Source: Macrotis lagotis (lineage: Eukaryota > Chordata > Mammalia > Peramelemorphia > Peramelidae). Taken from it: DNA of 64,000 nt. The position numbers and the translations under genes are program-made. The stretch covers positions 15,046,183-15,110,182 of the forward strand of contig NC_133659.1 in assembly GCF_037893015.1 (NCBI RefSeq), given 5' to 3'. Under the pieces are notes generated by a model. It searched no databases. It was not told where the DNA came from and saw only the letters and a program-made list of their open reading frames with translations. Position 1 is the stretch's first letter. The number at the start of each line of letters is the position of its first letter. Shown piece by piece: positions 13,639 through 25,600 of this stretch.

Positions 13639-16600
13639 CATATACACCCTCTTGAACTTCCCACCAAAATTTTTTTAACCACTCCAAAATGGCTTATTCC
13701 TGTTTATTTTCGGACACAAAACTTAACACTGTGCAGCCACAGAATGCAATGTGTAAGGACAAGAATTCTTTCTGCCTCAACCCATCCCACGATTTATTAA
13801 TTTTTGATGCAGATGGCCAATCAAAACCACAATCCCTGTTTGTTCACAGACTAATTGGATACAGCTGCTGTGGATGATTGTCCAGAGTCATGATGATCTG
13901 CGGTTTACACTACACTTTACAATTAGCATCTCATTTTAGCCTCACAAAGACCTGAGACATTGCTATTATTATTTCTATTTAACAGATGAGGACATGGAGG
14001 TAGATGAAGCCAAGGTCAGCCAGTTTGTCCATATCTGAGGGAGGTGTTGAACTCAGGGTTTCTAGTGCTTCACCCACTGTGTCACCCAGCTGCTATGATC
14101 AATTCTTGTTCCAAATTTCAGAAGAAAAGTATGTTTACCTCAGTTTCCTCATCTGTAAACCAGGGCTGCTTGTCCTCCTTCCAAGGGCTGCTGAGAGGAT
14201 CAGTTTGTCTTGATCACACAAGAGGCACTGGAGTCCTTCCAGCCCCTTTCCAATTTCTTTTGTCCCCAACTAAACTCATAGAACACAGGGACTTGTCTTT
14301 CTTTTAATTTTTAGAACACTACCTGGCCCAGAGTAGGAGCTCAAGAAATGTCTAAGGAACTGCTGAATAGAAATGCTAGTTTTTAGAATGATGGATGATT
14401 ATTTTTTCATTAAATAAATTCATATCCTAGGACTGAAAAAAAAAGTCCATAAAAACAGTCCTGGAAACCAGAAATCATTTCCAAAAGGAATTTCTGTCTA
14501 TTTCTTGTGGGGAGGGGGAACAATGGCAGTTAGTCATCTTCTCTGAAGGACACTAAAATGTCTTGTGCAGGATGAACACATAAACTGAGTAAGTTTTCTA
14601 AGAAGCCCAAGTGTGACCATCTCTAGACTTTTCATTTTAGGTTCATGGCTGGGAGAAAATCTGCACATTAGGGAAGAGTACGGGTGCTGGATAAAGGCAG
14701 ACCAAGCCCTGCCTGGGAACTCCAGCAGCTGGAGGGTTAGCCCCACACTGCTCCGACCTCTGGCAATTCTCTAAGGCTCCAAGTGATAGAATTTGCCATT
14801 TGATGTTAATGAAGAGTTCCCCAGTGAATGAAATCAAAGGTCTACTTTCAAAAAAGCATCTATCCTTCCACCCCAGTGTTACATCGATATCAGATACATG
14901 TACACAGTATTGCAATTAGAAAAATCCTTCACTGGAAATGTTTACATAGCAAGCTGCTGAAAGGTTCAACGCAAGGAATGAACAAGATGGGCACAGCCCA
15001 TGCTATTTAGTAACAACCTTTGTTTATGCATAGCAAAGGAGCAGAACAATTTATGGCTGAAATGACTAGAAAAAGGATGTTTAAATCAATTTGACATCAA
15101 ACTTTGGAGTCAAAATAATTTCAGGATTCACCTGAATTCTGAAAAAACATCTTACCCAAAATATATCACCCTAGAGGTATTGAATTTAAGGGAAGAGGAA
15201 GATTTTCAATGTTTCACAAGACCTTTTCTCAAATTTATTAAAACAAAAAAATTAAGATCAGAAATAGAAAATCTAAAAATTAGTACACTGATCATTTTAA
15301 TCATATACTAAGGAGAAGATTTTTCCTTGCTTTTATAGATTTTAAAATTAAAAAAAAAAAAACGATTGGTACCAAGATTTTGGATCTTCAAACTCTCATC
15401 TACTCTTAGTACTATGGAATTGATTTCTTCATCAAATGAGAACATGGAATACAAACACACTTGACATCTCTTCACTTTTCAACTTTCTAAAAGAAAAGAT
15501 GAGAACTAGAAACTTGCCTTCTTCTTTACTCAAGTTCAGTGGTCTAATAGTAAGATAAACCATGGACCTCTGAGAGAAGTGGACCTTGTACTGATGACTG
15601 ACAATCTCACCATTTTCTTCCAAGAAGAAGCAGCCCTTTGACTGTGCACATTGCCATTCCTGAAAAAGAGAAAAGCAGTAATTTTGGAGCTAGATCCTGG
15701 GGGACAGGCAGAATTGAGAAGGGATGGAAGCTTCATTAAGGATAATACTTGAGGGCGGCTAGGTGGCGTAGTGGATAAAGCACCGGCCTTGGAGTCAGGA
15801 GTACCTGGGTTCAAATCCGGTCTCAGACACTTAATAATGACCTAGCCGTGTGGCCTTGGGCAAGCCACTTAACCCCATTTGCCTTGCAACAACCTAAAAA
15901 AAAATAATACCTGAGTCTGGAGGCTGGACAGGCCAGATTGGGACCAGCTGGTGAGAAGCTGAGTGTCAGAGTTAGGAGTATGGAGGTGGCCTTCTAGGTT
16001 CCTCTACATCAAAAGAGGTCTTGGGGCAGTTAGGTGGCATAGGAGATAGAGTACTGTCCTGGGACTCGGGAGACCTGAGTTCAAATCCAAGACATTTGAT
16101 AATTACCTAGCTGTGTGACCTTAGGCAAGTCACTTAACCCCATTGCCTTGCTTTTTTTTGGTTCAGATTTTTCAAGGCAATGGGGTTAAGTGGCTTGCCC
16201 AAGGCCACACGACTAGGTAATTATTAAGTGTCTGAAGTTGGATTTGAACCCAGGTTCTCCTGACTCCAAGGCAGGGGCTCTATTCACTGCGCCACCCAGC
16301 CGCCCCAACCCCATTGCCTTGTTAAGAAAAAAACCCTAAAAATAATCAAAAGAGGTCCTGGGGCAGAGAATGTCAAAGTGAGAGCAGTGAGGAGAGCTAG
16401 AAGAAGCCCACTGAGGTTGGTGCAGCCTGGAGGAAAAAAAGGACGAAAAAGAATGTGGGGAGGCAGGAATCAAGACTGCCACAAGAGTCCAGAGAGGATG
16501 TGGGCCCCTGAGAGAAGGCCTGGAGAACCTGAAAACTGACTGGATAGAGGGAAAAAGGGAAAGCAATTTCAGGCCTGAGTAACTAGAATCTTACATCCCT

Positions 16601-19600
16601 GAAAGGCATTTCTGACATGTTAATTCAGAACAAAGCTTTCTCCAACATGAAGATGGGACTATGGACATGAGCAGAAATCAGACAGATTTGCCATTCCAGA
16701 GTAAGGTAGAAATATGGGGGGAATACAAATAAACAAAGTCTTTGATTCAGCACATTTCCAAGTCATGTGCATATTTTTGTTCAACTGGCAGATGGTCTCT
16801 TATACTAGAAAAGTAAGAAGGCTTTGCAGTTGGCTTTACAAAGGTCCTTTCCTGCAAAAAGGTTGTGGATATTTGAACAGCTGTTAAATAGAGGTTTTTA
16901 AATAATCATCCAGTACTTGCTGAGAAAAAGGTATCACAATAACCATGAAAACATATTTAATCCAATATGGTTATTTACTTTGATTCTGATAAAAAAGGGA
17001 AGACATCATATAGCTGAGGCTAAATTCACCTTCATATTATTAAGGGCAAATCTTTCTATCCTATGTTTAAAAATAAATTCATTAGAAAATTAAATTAGAA
17101 AATTTGAAAAATTATGTCGCATCTCACTTTGCCTGGAAAGAATTGAATTTTAAAATGAGCAAATGAAGGTCTTGCTAACAGCAAGAAACTATATTTAGTT
17201 TTCAGTGATCTACCCTATTTCATAAAAGGAAGGAAACTTTCCCTTTTAAATACTTGAAATCTAAAAGATGAAGTATTCAGGGGACAACTCTATTTTAAGT
17301 TCTCCATATCATGGCTCCAGAGCCATCAGGGATCCCAGAGGCTAATGTATCTAATTCTCTCATTTTCTAGAGGACCAGGGAAGTCAAATGATTGTACAGG
17401 TGGTGAGAGTGAATCTGGCCCGTCTAACTCTAGAATGTACCCTTTCCCCTGTGGTCCAAGTATCCACAACATACTGATCACTATACAAGGTAGGTCTATA
17501 AAGTAATGAGTACCTTTTCCCATAAGCCACAGAAGGAAACCAGTCTCATTACTTCATAGCCAGATCTTGCAAAGAAGGAAGTCCTTATCTTTCAAAATTT
17601 TCTCCAAAGAACTCAAAACATTTTCAGACATATTATTTTAGCAACTTTGTAACATTCCTACGAGACAGGGAGAGAGAGATTAATCACTTTAATTAAAAAA
17701 TTAACAAAAATAGGTTAAATGGATTCAAAGTTTTACAGGGTGGTGAGGGAGGAATTAGGACTAGAACCCAACATTCTAATACTTCCATTCAATCATAATT
17801 TCACAGGAAAGTATATAGTTAGGAAACATTAAAAAAAAATTTCCAACAAGATGCTATAACACCAAGAGATAAAAGCACACAGTTCAAGTGCAACTATTAA
17901 TAGCAAAGAAGAGTACACCATAATTTCAGATGACTTCCTTCCTAGATTGAAACTCTGAATGGACTAACAAGAGATGCTGACCTATTTCAGATACAACTGG
18001 TGTTAAGGTAATCCATTTACTTTTGGGTGATGGTGATGGATAAAGCGGAGAAAAGTCATAATAATAAACATTCAGACATGCTCTTTCAAGACTTGTATCC
18101 AAGAGGAACACGTTTCCAAACAGATAATTGTATCTTTTATGCTTTACATTTCATCATCAAAGGTAGAGGTTTTAAATTATAATTTAAAATTTTATTTCAA
18201 TTCAGATAACTATATTGTTTACAATCTCTTCATAAAAGGTTCAGCTCAATATGAAAGTGTAGACCTTTTGAGACACACACTTTTCTATTAAAAATCAGTT
18301 ATAAATTTAATATATTTGTGAACAAGAGAGCCATCCTTGATGTTGGGAAGACTTGGGTCAAGGTTCACCTGGGACACACTGGCTATGCCACACTCCATCA
18401 ACTGACGGATTTCCTTATGCAGGTGCAAATACAGGTATGTATCCGCTTTTCCCAATAATGGTGGTTACTGATTGTTACCCTGCTTTGTATGCAGTTTCTA
18501 ACATGCCAACTATTCTCTTCTGCATTAAAGGTACAGAGTATTGTATATTTAAGAATAAGAAGTTTCATCAAGGCAGACACAAAGTACTATTTATCTCCTA
18601 TGGCCTGGCCAAGAGGTATGCACCAGACACGTCTGTTGTACAATGTGAAAACTGGGTCCCCATGCAGATAATGGCTGATGCTCTGCCCATCCACCCCTTA
18701 CCCTACCCCCAAGCCCTGCCCATCCATCACCACCTGGCCCAGGTTTCCTGGTTCCCAGCCCCACATGTTCTCCATGACCCCAGAAGAGCAAGCTGTAGTG
18801 CAGTGGAAGGAGGACTGGACCAGATTCTGTCCCACAGTCCTCAGCAGGACTTGCTGACCTCTCAGGTGTCTAGGAGCAGTCTGCTTTGTGTCCTGTTCCC
18901 TAGCTTCACAACCTTAGCCCCACCTCCCATCTGCTACCAAATCTCATCCTTGCCCAACACCTTTCCCCACAGTCACTCCCCTCATCATTTAGGGCCCCCT
19001 CACCTACTACCAATATTCTGCAATGACTTCCTACCTAGCTCCCCATCTGCTCTGGTCTTCCCTACTTCACCTGGCTCCATGTATCTCTAAGTTCAAATCT
19101 AAGCTCCCCTGTGGAATCATTCCAAGCCCACGGTACCACCTTATCTCTGAACCTGGGTGATACATCACTGCCCTTCCTGTGCATCTCCACATCTTCATGT
19201 GGGCTGGGACCCAGAATGTGACACGCAGTCCTTCTTTGACTTTTCTAAGAATCCTTTTTGATAATGGATGAACCTCTACAAAAAGCCTCTTCTAAGCTTC
19301 CATATACAATCTGCTCCTTTTAAAAATCTATCTTCTGTATCAACTTTTAATGAACAGTTTTCCTTGATAGAAGGCAATCTATGTAAGAGAAAGGACTGTC
19401 TTGTTTTTGTCTTGTTCCCCTGGACTTAGGAAAGTGAGCAGCCCACAGTCATCATTTAATATATATGTTTATTGATTCAATCAATCCAACAGTAAGCTGG
19501 CAGCAGAGAGGACAGAACTCTGTTTTTGAGTCCTTTCTCAGATCCTCGTAGGATCCCAGACGAATCACTCGAACTCTCTGTGCCTCAGTTCCCCTTCGAT

Positions 19601-22600
19601 GAGATTAGAACAGTAAGAGCACCTATTTCCCCGGGTTGCTAGGAGTACAAAGTGCTAGATAGATAAGTATTAACAATTGTCAGCATAGATGCTATCAAGC
19701 TCCTGCTGTGATAAATACAGATGACATATCCACAGAGTAGAGACAGAACAAATAAAGAATATCAATACAAAGCGTTCCAAGGGGCTTTGCCAGCAGGAAG
19801 GGCAGTGGTTTGGGATTCTTGAAGAAGGCTGTGCTTGCCCTGTGTCTCGAAGCAAGGGAGAGAGTCTCTGGAGCTTCAGGGAGGAGGCCATGGACTCACG
19901 AAGGGGAGGGGGCTGGGGTCAGTGTGCAGAGGGGAGATGAAAGGTCATGGATGAGGAAACAGAGATCAGTTTAGTTTGAATACAAAGGGATCTCATGATG
20001 TCAGGCTGAAGTTCAGGGAGAAGATGGGCCAGAGAGATTAATCTATGAGACATCAGCAAGGATGAGAATTAGACTTAGGGGAGCTGATTGAATCTCATCA
20101 CCTCTAGATGTGTGACATGGAAAATATGATAGTGGGACAAACTGTGGACCGTCTTCTCTTCGTTTGGGCCTGTGGGATTCCAGGAGAACAGCCCTGACCA
20201 AAGGAGTCCTAGAAAGAATGGTCAAACTAGGAGAGGGTTGTGAGACAACAGAAGATACCAGGAAAGGGCATCCCACAGTATCTGGTGGAGTAAACGGGTG
20301 CAGAAGAGCGAGATTCAGTTGGTAATGACTTTGATAACTTTGAAGAGCAGTTTCACGGAGTAATTAGGATGCCATCCAAACTACAAAGATCTGGGGAAGG
20401 AAGAAGTGAGCCCAGACAGTTTCTTCAAAGAGTTTCTCTAAAAAAAGAGGGAGAATATACTGATGGCAAACTAGGGGGGGATGGCAGAGTCTGGAGAGGG
20501 TATTTTAAGGATGGGAATCTTGAAAGTCTTTTGAGGGAAGCTGGAAAAGGCCCAGGAGAGCAAGGGAAATTTTAGGTAGAGAAGGGGGAAATAACTGAGG
20601 AGATCTGCTAGAGAATATAGGAAGAGTTGGGATCAATGGCATATGAAGAGAGGTTGGCTTTGGCAAAGAGAAGGGACACCTCATGGGGGAGGATACTGGG
20701 AGAAAGGAAGCGAGCCCTGGAGGTGTTGTAAAAGCATTTTGAGATGAAGGGATTGTGAGAAAAGGGAGCTGACATTGAATGGTTTCAATTTTCTCAATAA
20801 AGAAGCAGGAGCTTCAGATGAAGGTGGGGAGAGTGAGTAGGTAGGTGGTAGAGTGGGGAGAGGGGGAAGTATAGAAGACCTGAGAAAGGAAGAGAAGAAT
20901 GTTTTGAAGCGTTTCTTAGGGAATGAGATAAGGAATTAATTAGGGAGGAATCAAAGGATTACCTAACTGCAGAGGGTCTGGTTGAGTTTGAATAACATGA
21001 ATTTATAATGGACCTAATTATACTTATGAGCAATGTAGAAATTAGGTAACTACTGTATAGTAAGACTGTTCTCCTGGAATAATTGAGGCCCCTGACAAAG
21101 ATAAGATCATCACCATTTTGTTTCAGTACCCTTTTCTCCCTAAAGGACCCTAGATCTACAAAGGTCTCCTCTGGAGTCTAAAAACCTCTTAGCTGCGAGT
21201 TGGAGGGAAAGGACAGCAGGGATGTTTAAGTCTTCTAGATCATGAATGTTCTTCCAAAAACATTTCCTAGACAAATTTCTCAAAAGTCATCTCAGATAAC
21301 TTGCCATTTTTAGCCTAAGCAATTATCAGCAAGTAACTTGGGTGAAATTTATAGTCGATTTCAATTCTTGTAGCTAAAATCGATTTTAATCAACATTTGA
21401 GATTTTCTTTTCAAAAAAATTGCAGCAAGAAACTCCTAAGAAATCATTCATGATAAACTGCTTTACACTTACATTATAATTCTGCAGTATTCTTACTGAT
21501 AGTTTTATTGTGAAGGGGCTTATCAAGTTCTTTACATACTTTCTCTACAGCGACTAATACTGCTGCATAAACCAATCATCATTTTCACAGTGGTATTTTG
21601 ACAAACATCATAATAATGTAATATTTGAAGACTAAATAGTCCATGAAATAATGCTTTTTGTTACCTTTGAGTGTAGGATGACAGCCCCTCCACCAACTAC
21701 TTTCCCTGACTTTCCAAAAAGTCCCTGTAAGCTAGCCTGTCACTTAGCTACAAGTTCCTCCTTTTGGTTGATTTATAGAAAAAACTGTCAACACTACTAC
21801 CTCAAGACAGAGAGAGGATGGACTCCGGGTGCAGAGTGAGTCACATCCATATACACATCCACCCACGTGTATATCCCCCTATTGGGGGAATTTGTTTTGT
21901 TTAATTGTACATATGTGTAACAGGTTTTGTTTTCTTGCTTTCTCAATGGGAAGAAAGGGAAAGAGGGAAGGAAAGAGTTTACAATAAAAAAAAAAAGAAA
22001 AAGGCATTAAGAATGATATTATTCAGATGCTTCAACAAGATGATGTCCACATCTCGGTAAACCAACAAGGATCTCACATTGATGGTACCAACAGTCAAAT
22101 TAAAATTTATTGAGGTTCGAACACCCTGTGATTTTTCACACCCTCTGCTCACATCAATAATGGAAGCAGAAAGGTGCTGCAGAATAGCCAGGGCCAAGGC
22201 CTAGCAAACTCATCACCAGGAGACAGGGATGTGACAATCAGAGTTAGTGAGATTGGTCCTCAGGAAAAAAAAAAAAAAGACTTGATCTGTTAAACTTGAA
22301 GACTTTCCAGCTTGAGGTAACCTGTTAAGAAAGTATGATTGGCTGGCACAGCTTTCAAGTATTCAGGGTCACTGCCTTGCCCCAATGAATCACTGGAGTA
22401 GCAGTGAATTCAATGTGCACTCTGAAACTTGGAGACACCAATGCAATGGTGAGAAAAGCGGAAGGCAGTCAGAAGTATATGGAAAATCTTGGTTCAGGAA
22501 AAAGGAACAAGAAAAGATAAAAATTGCAGACTACAATGAAGCCTTGTGCCTTCATGGCATGAGCATTTTCTTTGAGAAAAACATGACAGACAGTGGATAG

Positions 22601-25600
22601 GGCAAATATCAAAAGTGAGACTGCTAAGATTTTGATGAATTGAAAAAGACTTGTTATTGGTGTGGGAGTTATTCCTGAGTTGGTCATCTATTGACAGACC
22701 CACTTTAGATCCATCTCAACTAAGATCATATTGAATGGAGTAAGAAAAAGGAATGCAATTTAATTGAAGCAACTTAACCCTGAACTGTTTAAACCAGAAA
22801 ATAACAATAAAAGATAGGAAATAGATAAAAGAAATCACATCAACAATGCATATAATTTCCCTAGCAGTTTTAATCTGTGTAAATTCATTGCCACATTTAA
22901 CAAGCATCTTTACATGTCAATCAGAGAGAGATAGCCAACACAGGAATACCATATTAGAATATAAACTTGCTTGTAAAATATTACAAAGAAGGATGATAGT
23001 CAATTATGAGCAGAACGATCTCATAAGGCAGAGAGTAGCAATGAAGATAAAACCAGTTTAAAAGAACACAGCAAAGCACAAGAAACCATCCCTCAGGGGA
23101 AGTGGAGGATGAAAGTGATAAGAGAATAACAAACAAAAAAATAAAAAAGATTTATAAAAGTTATAATGAGCTACATTATCCATTAAGGTTAACAAAATCA
23201 TCATGCTTGGAAGTTGGTTCAATGTTGTCCCAAATATGCTTAGAAAAACATCCCACCTCTGATTCTTTCTGTGTGGCCTTGGGACAGTCACTTAACCTAA
23301 ATGGGCCCTTGCTCCACTATCCATGAAATGAGAGGGCCAGAAAAAACAATTTCAAGGTGATGCAACTCTTTAGTCTATAAACTGAAGAACCTCAGATGTG
23401 CACTGGGATATAGAGTTACTCACAGAGAAAAACCACAGGTATGGACCAAAAAGGGAAAATCTTGTTGCATTCTAGTGAAAGTGTTGTCAAATCCATTTTA
23501 CAAAGAAAGGAATAGGCCAAAGGAACCTACAGCCTGGGATCTTTCCAATAGTTTCATCTAAACAATAGTCTACCTTAGTCAAGCTAGATTTAACTTCAAA
23601 ATGAAAATAACAGTCTAATTGTGCAGTCACTTTTTTTCGGTTTTTACAATGCATTGGGGTTAAGTGGCTTGCCCAAGCCACACAGCTAAGTAATTATTAA
23701 GTATATGAGACCAGATACAAACTCAGATCCTCCTGACTCCAGGGCCATGACTCTACCCACTGCACCGCCTAGCTGCCCCCAGGGTCTAATTCTGAAACAG
23801 TGAGTTAGAATGTCATACCCAGTAAAATGGGACAAAGTTGGGTAGAATTTTTTGTCTCAGTGTTAACAGTAAGAAATTTATATATCAGGGCGGCTAGGTG
23901 GCACAATGGATAGAGCACCGGCCCTGGAGTCAGGAGTACCTGGGTTCAAATTCGACCTCAGACACTTAATAATTACCTAGCTGTGTGGCCTTGGGCAAGC
24001 CACTTAACCCCATTGCCTTGCAAAAAAGAAAAAAGAAAAAAATTTATATATCAAACAAGCTATTTTTTAAATAACATGGAAGAAAAAACCAGTAGCTTGT
24101 TTTTCCTTAGAGAGGGCATAAGGTGGTGCTATATACTCTCAAATCAGGTGAAATATATAAACCTAAAAAGTACCATTTTATTATTTCTAAGATACAAATA
24201 TGTTGTTTGGTCAAAACTTAGAAGGCGCCTTGAAAACAACAAATTACAAAAACAGAGAAAAACCACAGGTAGGGACCAAAAAAAGGAAATTCTTGTTGCA
24301 TTGCTAATGAAAGTGCTGTCAAATCCATTTTACAAAGGAAGAAACCGGCCAAAGGAACCTAGAACCTGGGATCTTTCCAATAATTTCATCTAAACAATAG
24401 TCCACCTTAGCCAAGCTAGATTTAACTGTCAGTGAAAATTTCAACTGAAATGAAAATAACAGTCTAATTCTGCAGTCACATTTTTTTAGAGAGGGCATAA
24501 GGTGGTGCTATACACTCAAATCGGGTAGATTTGATACTTGATATTTTTAATTACCAATGTTTATTTTTAATTACCAATATATTAAGAGACATTATGAGAA
24601 TACTTTTTCTTAGCATTAGAGCAATGTTGGTATAAAAGATTAATCTTCTGAAAATTAAAGTTACTGTAATTACTAGGAAAGAGTGAGGAGCTAGAACAAG
24701 GACTATTCACATTAATATATACCCTGGATTTTAAAAAGGAATCCAGTTGTACATATAAACATTCAGAAACTGTCATAGGTCCAGAGATAACTCTGAAATA
24801 TTCGCGAATTTAAAGAAAAAGGAGATCCATGCTTCTTCATAGAGTTCAGGGATACTATGAAGAGACAGGTTGGGAGTCAGGAAGTCTAGGTTCGATTAGT
24901 GAGTTCACTGGGTGCCCTTTGTAATTCAAAACCTCATTGTGCTTCAATTTTGTCTCAAGTGGAAGGGCAGGATAATTATATTTAAGATCTTAAGCTTAAA
25001 TTTCTCTGATTCTATGAATTAAAACTAGGAAATTGAGTATATTCTTTAATCTAGTTGGTATTGTTTGTTTTTCATTTGTACATCTTCTAGCAATTTTGTA
25101 AATTTTCCAGTCTGTTCTGTAGCTTCCTACATGTTTTTTTGGTCGTTCCTACTGCTCAATTCTGAGAAACTTGAACGTCAGATTTATGATGTTTGGCATC
25201 TCTGTAGTCTGATTTTGAAGACATGATCTTTGGCTGCACTGTGGTCAAGAGGGTGCTCAGGAGTCCTCTATGCTCTTTGGCTCCTGGAAGACCTTTTTAG
25301 GGGAACGTCACAGTGGCTCCCACTAGCTATAATGAATGAAGGACTTCGATTGGTCTAGGTCTCCAGCATGTGGGGATCTCAGCTCCAAGCTGCATTTGCC
25401 GTATTACTTTCAGTAGCTTCTCAAGCTGAACTGGTTCTGGTAAACATCTCTATTCGGTTTAGATTCAGTAATGGGGCCTCTCTGACTGTATCATCTACTC
25501 CCATGCGAACGGCTCCTTCTGTAGCTAGTCTTCCAATATCAGCATCATTCTTAGCCCAAGGCACAAGAAGCAGCTGTTTGTCAGGTCTTCCTTCAAGGTA

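Larger units (their letters stand above)
23423..24540. repeat. Tandem duplication, period about 830 bp, with SINE insertions in one copy
   Basis: Copy A runs from 23423 to 23630 and resumes at 24107-24140. Copy B is 24253-24522. Both start CAGAGAAAAACCACAGG and share long blocks such as GATCTTTCCAATA and GAGAGGGCATAAGGTGGTGC with roughly 90% identity. In copy A the two blocks are separated by 476 bp containing two SINEs. In copy B they are joined directly, so the SINEs entered copy A after duplication or were lost from B. Confidence 0.88.

Noticed and set aside
22385..23326. Several frames of 60-77 codons on both strands
   Set aside because: No recognisable protein, typical chance length for AT-rich DNA.
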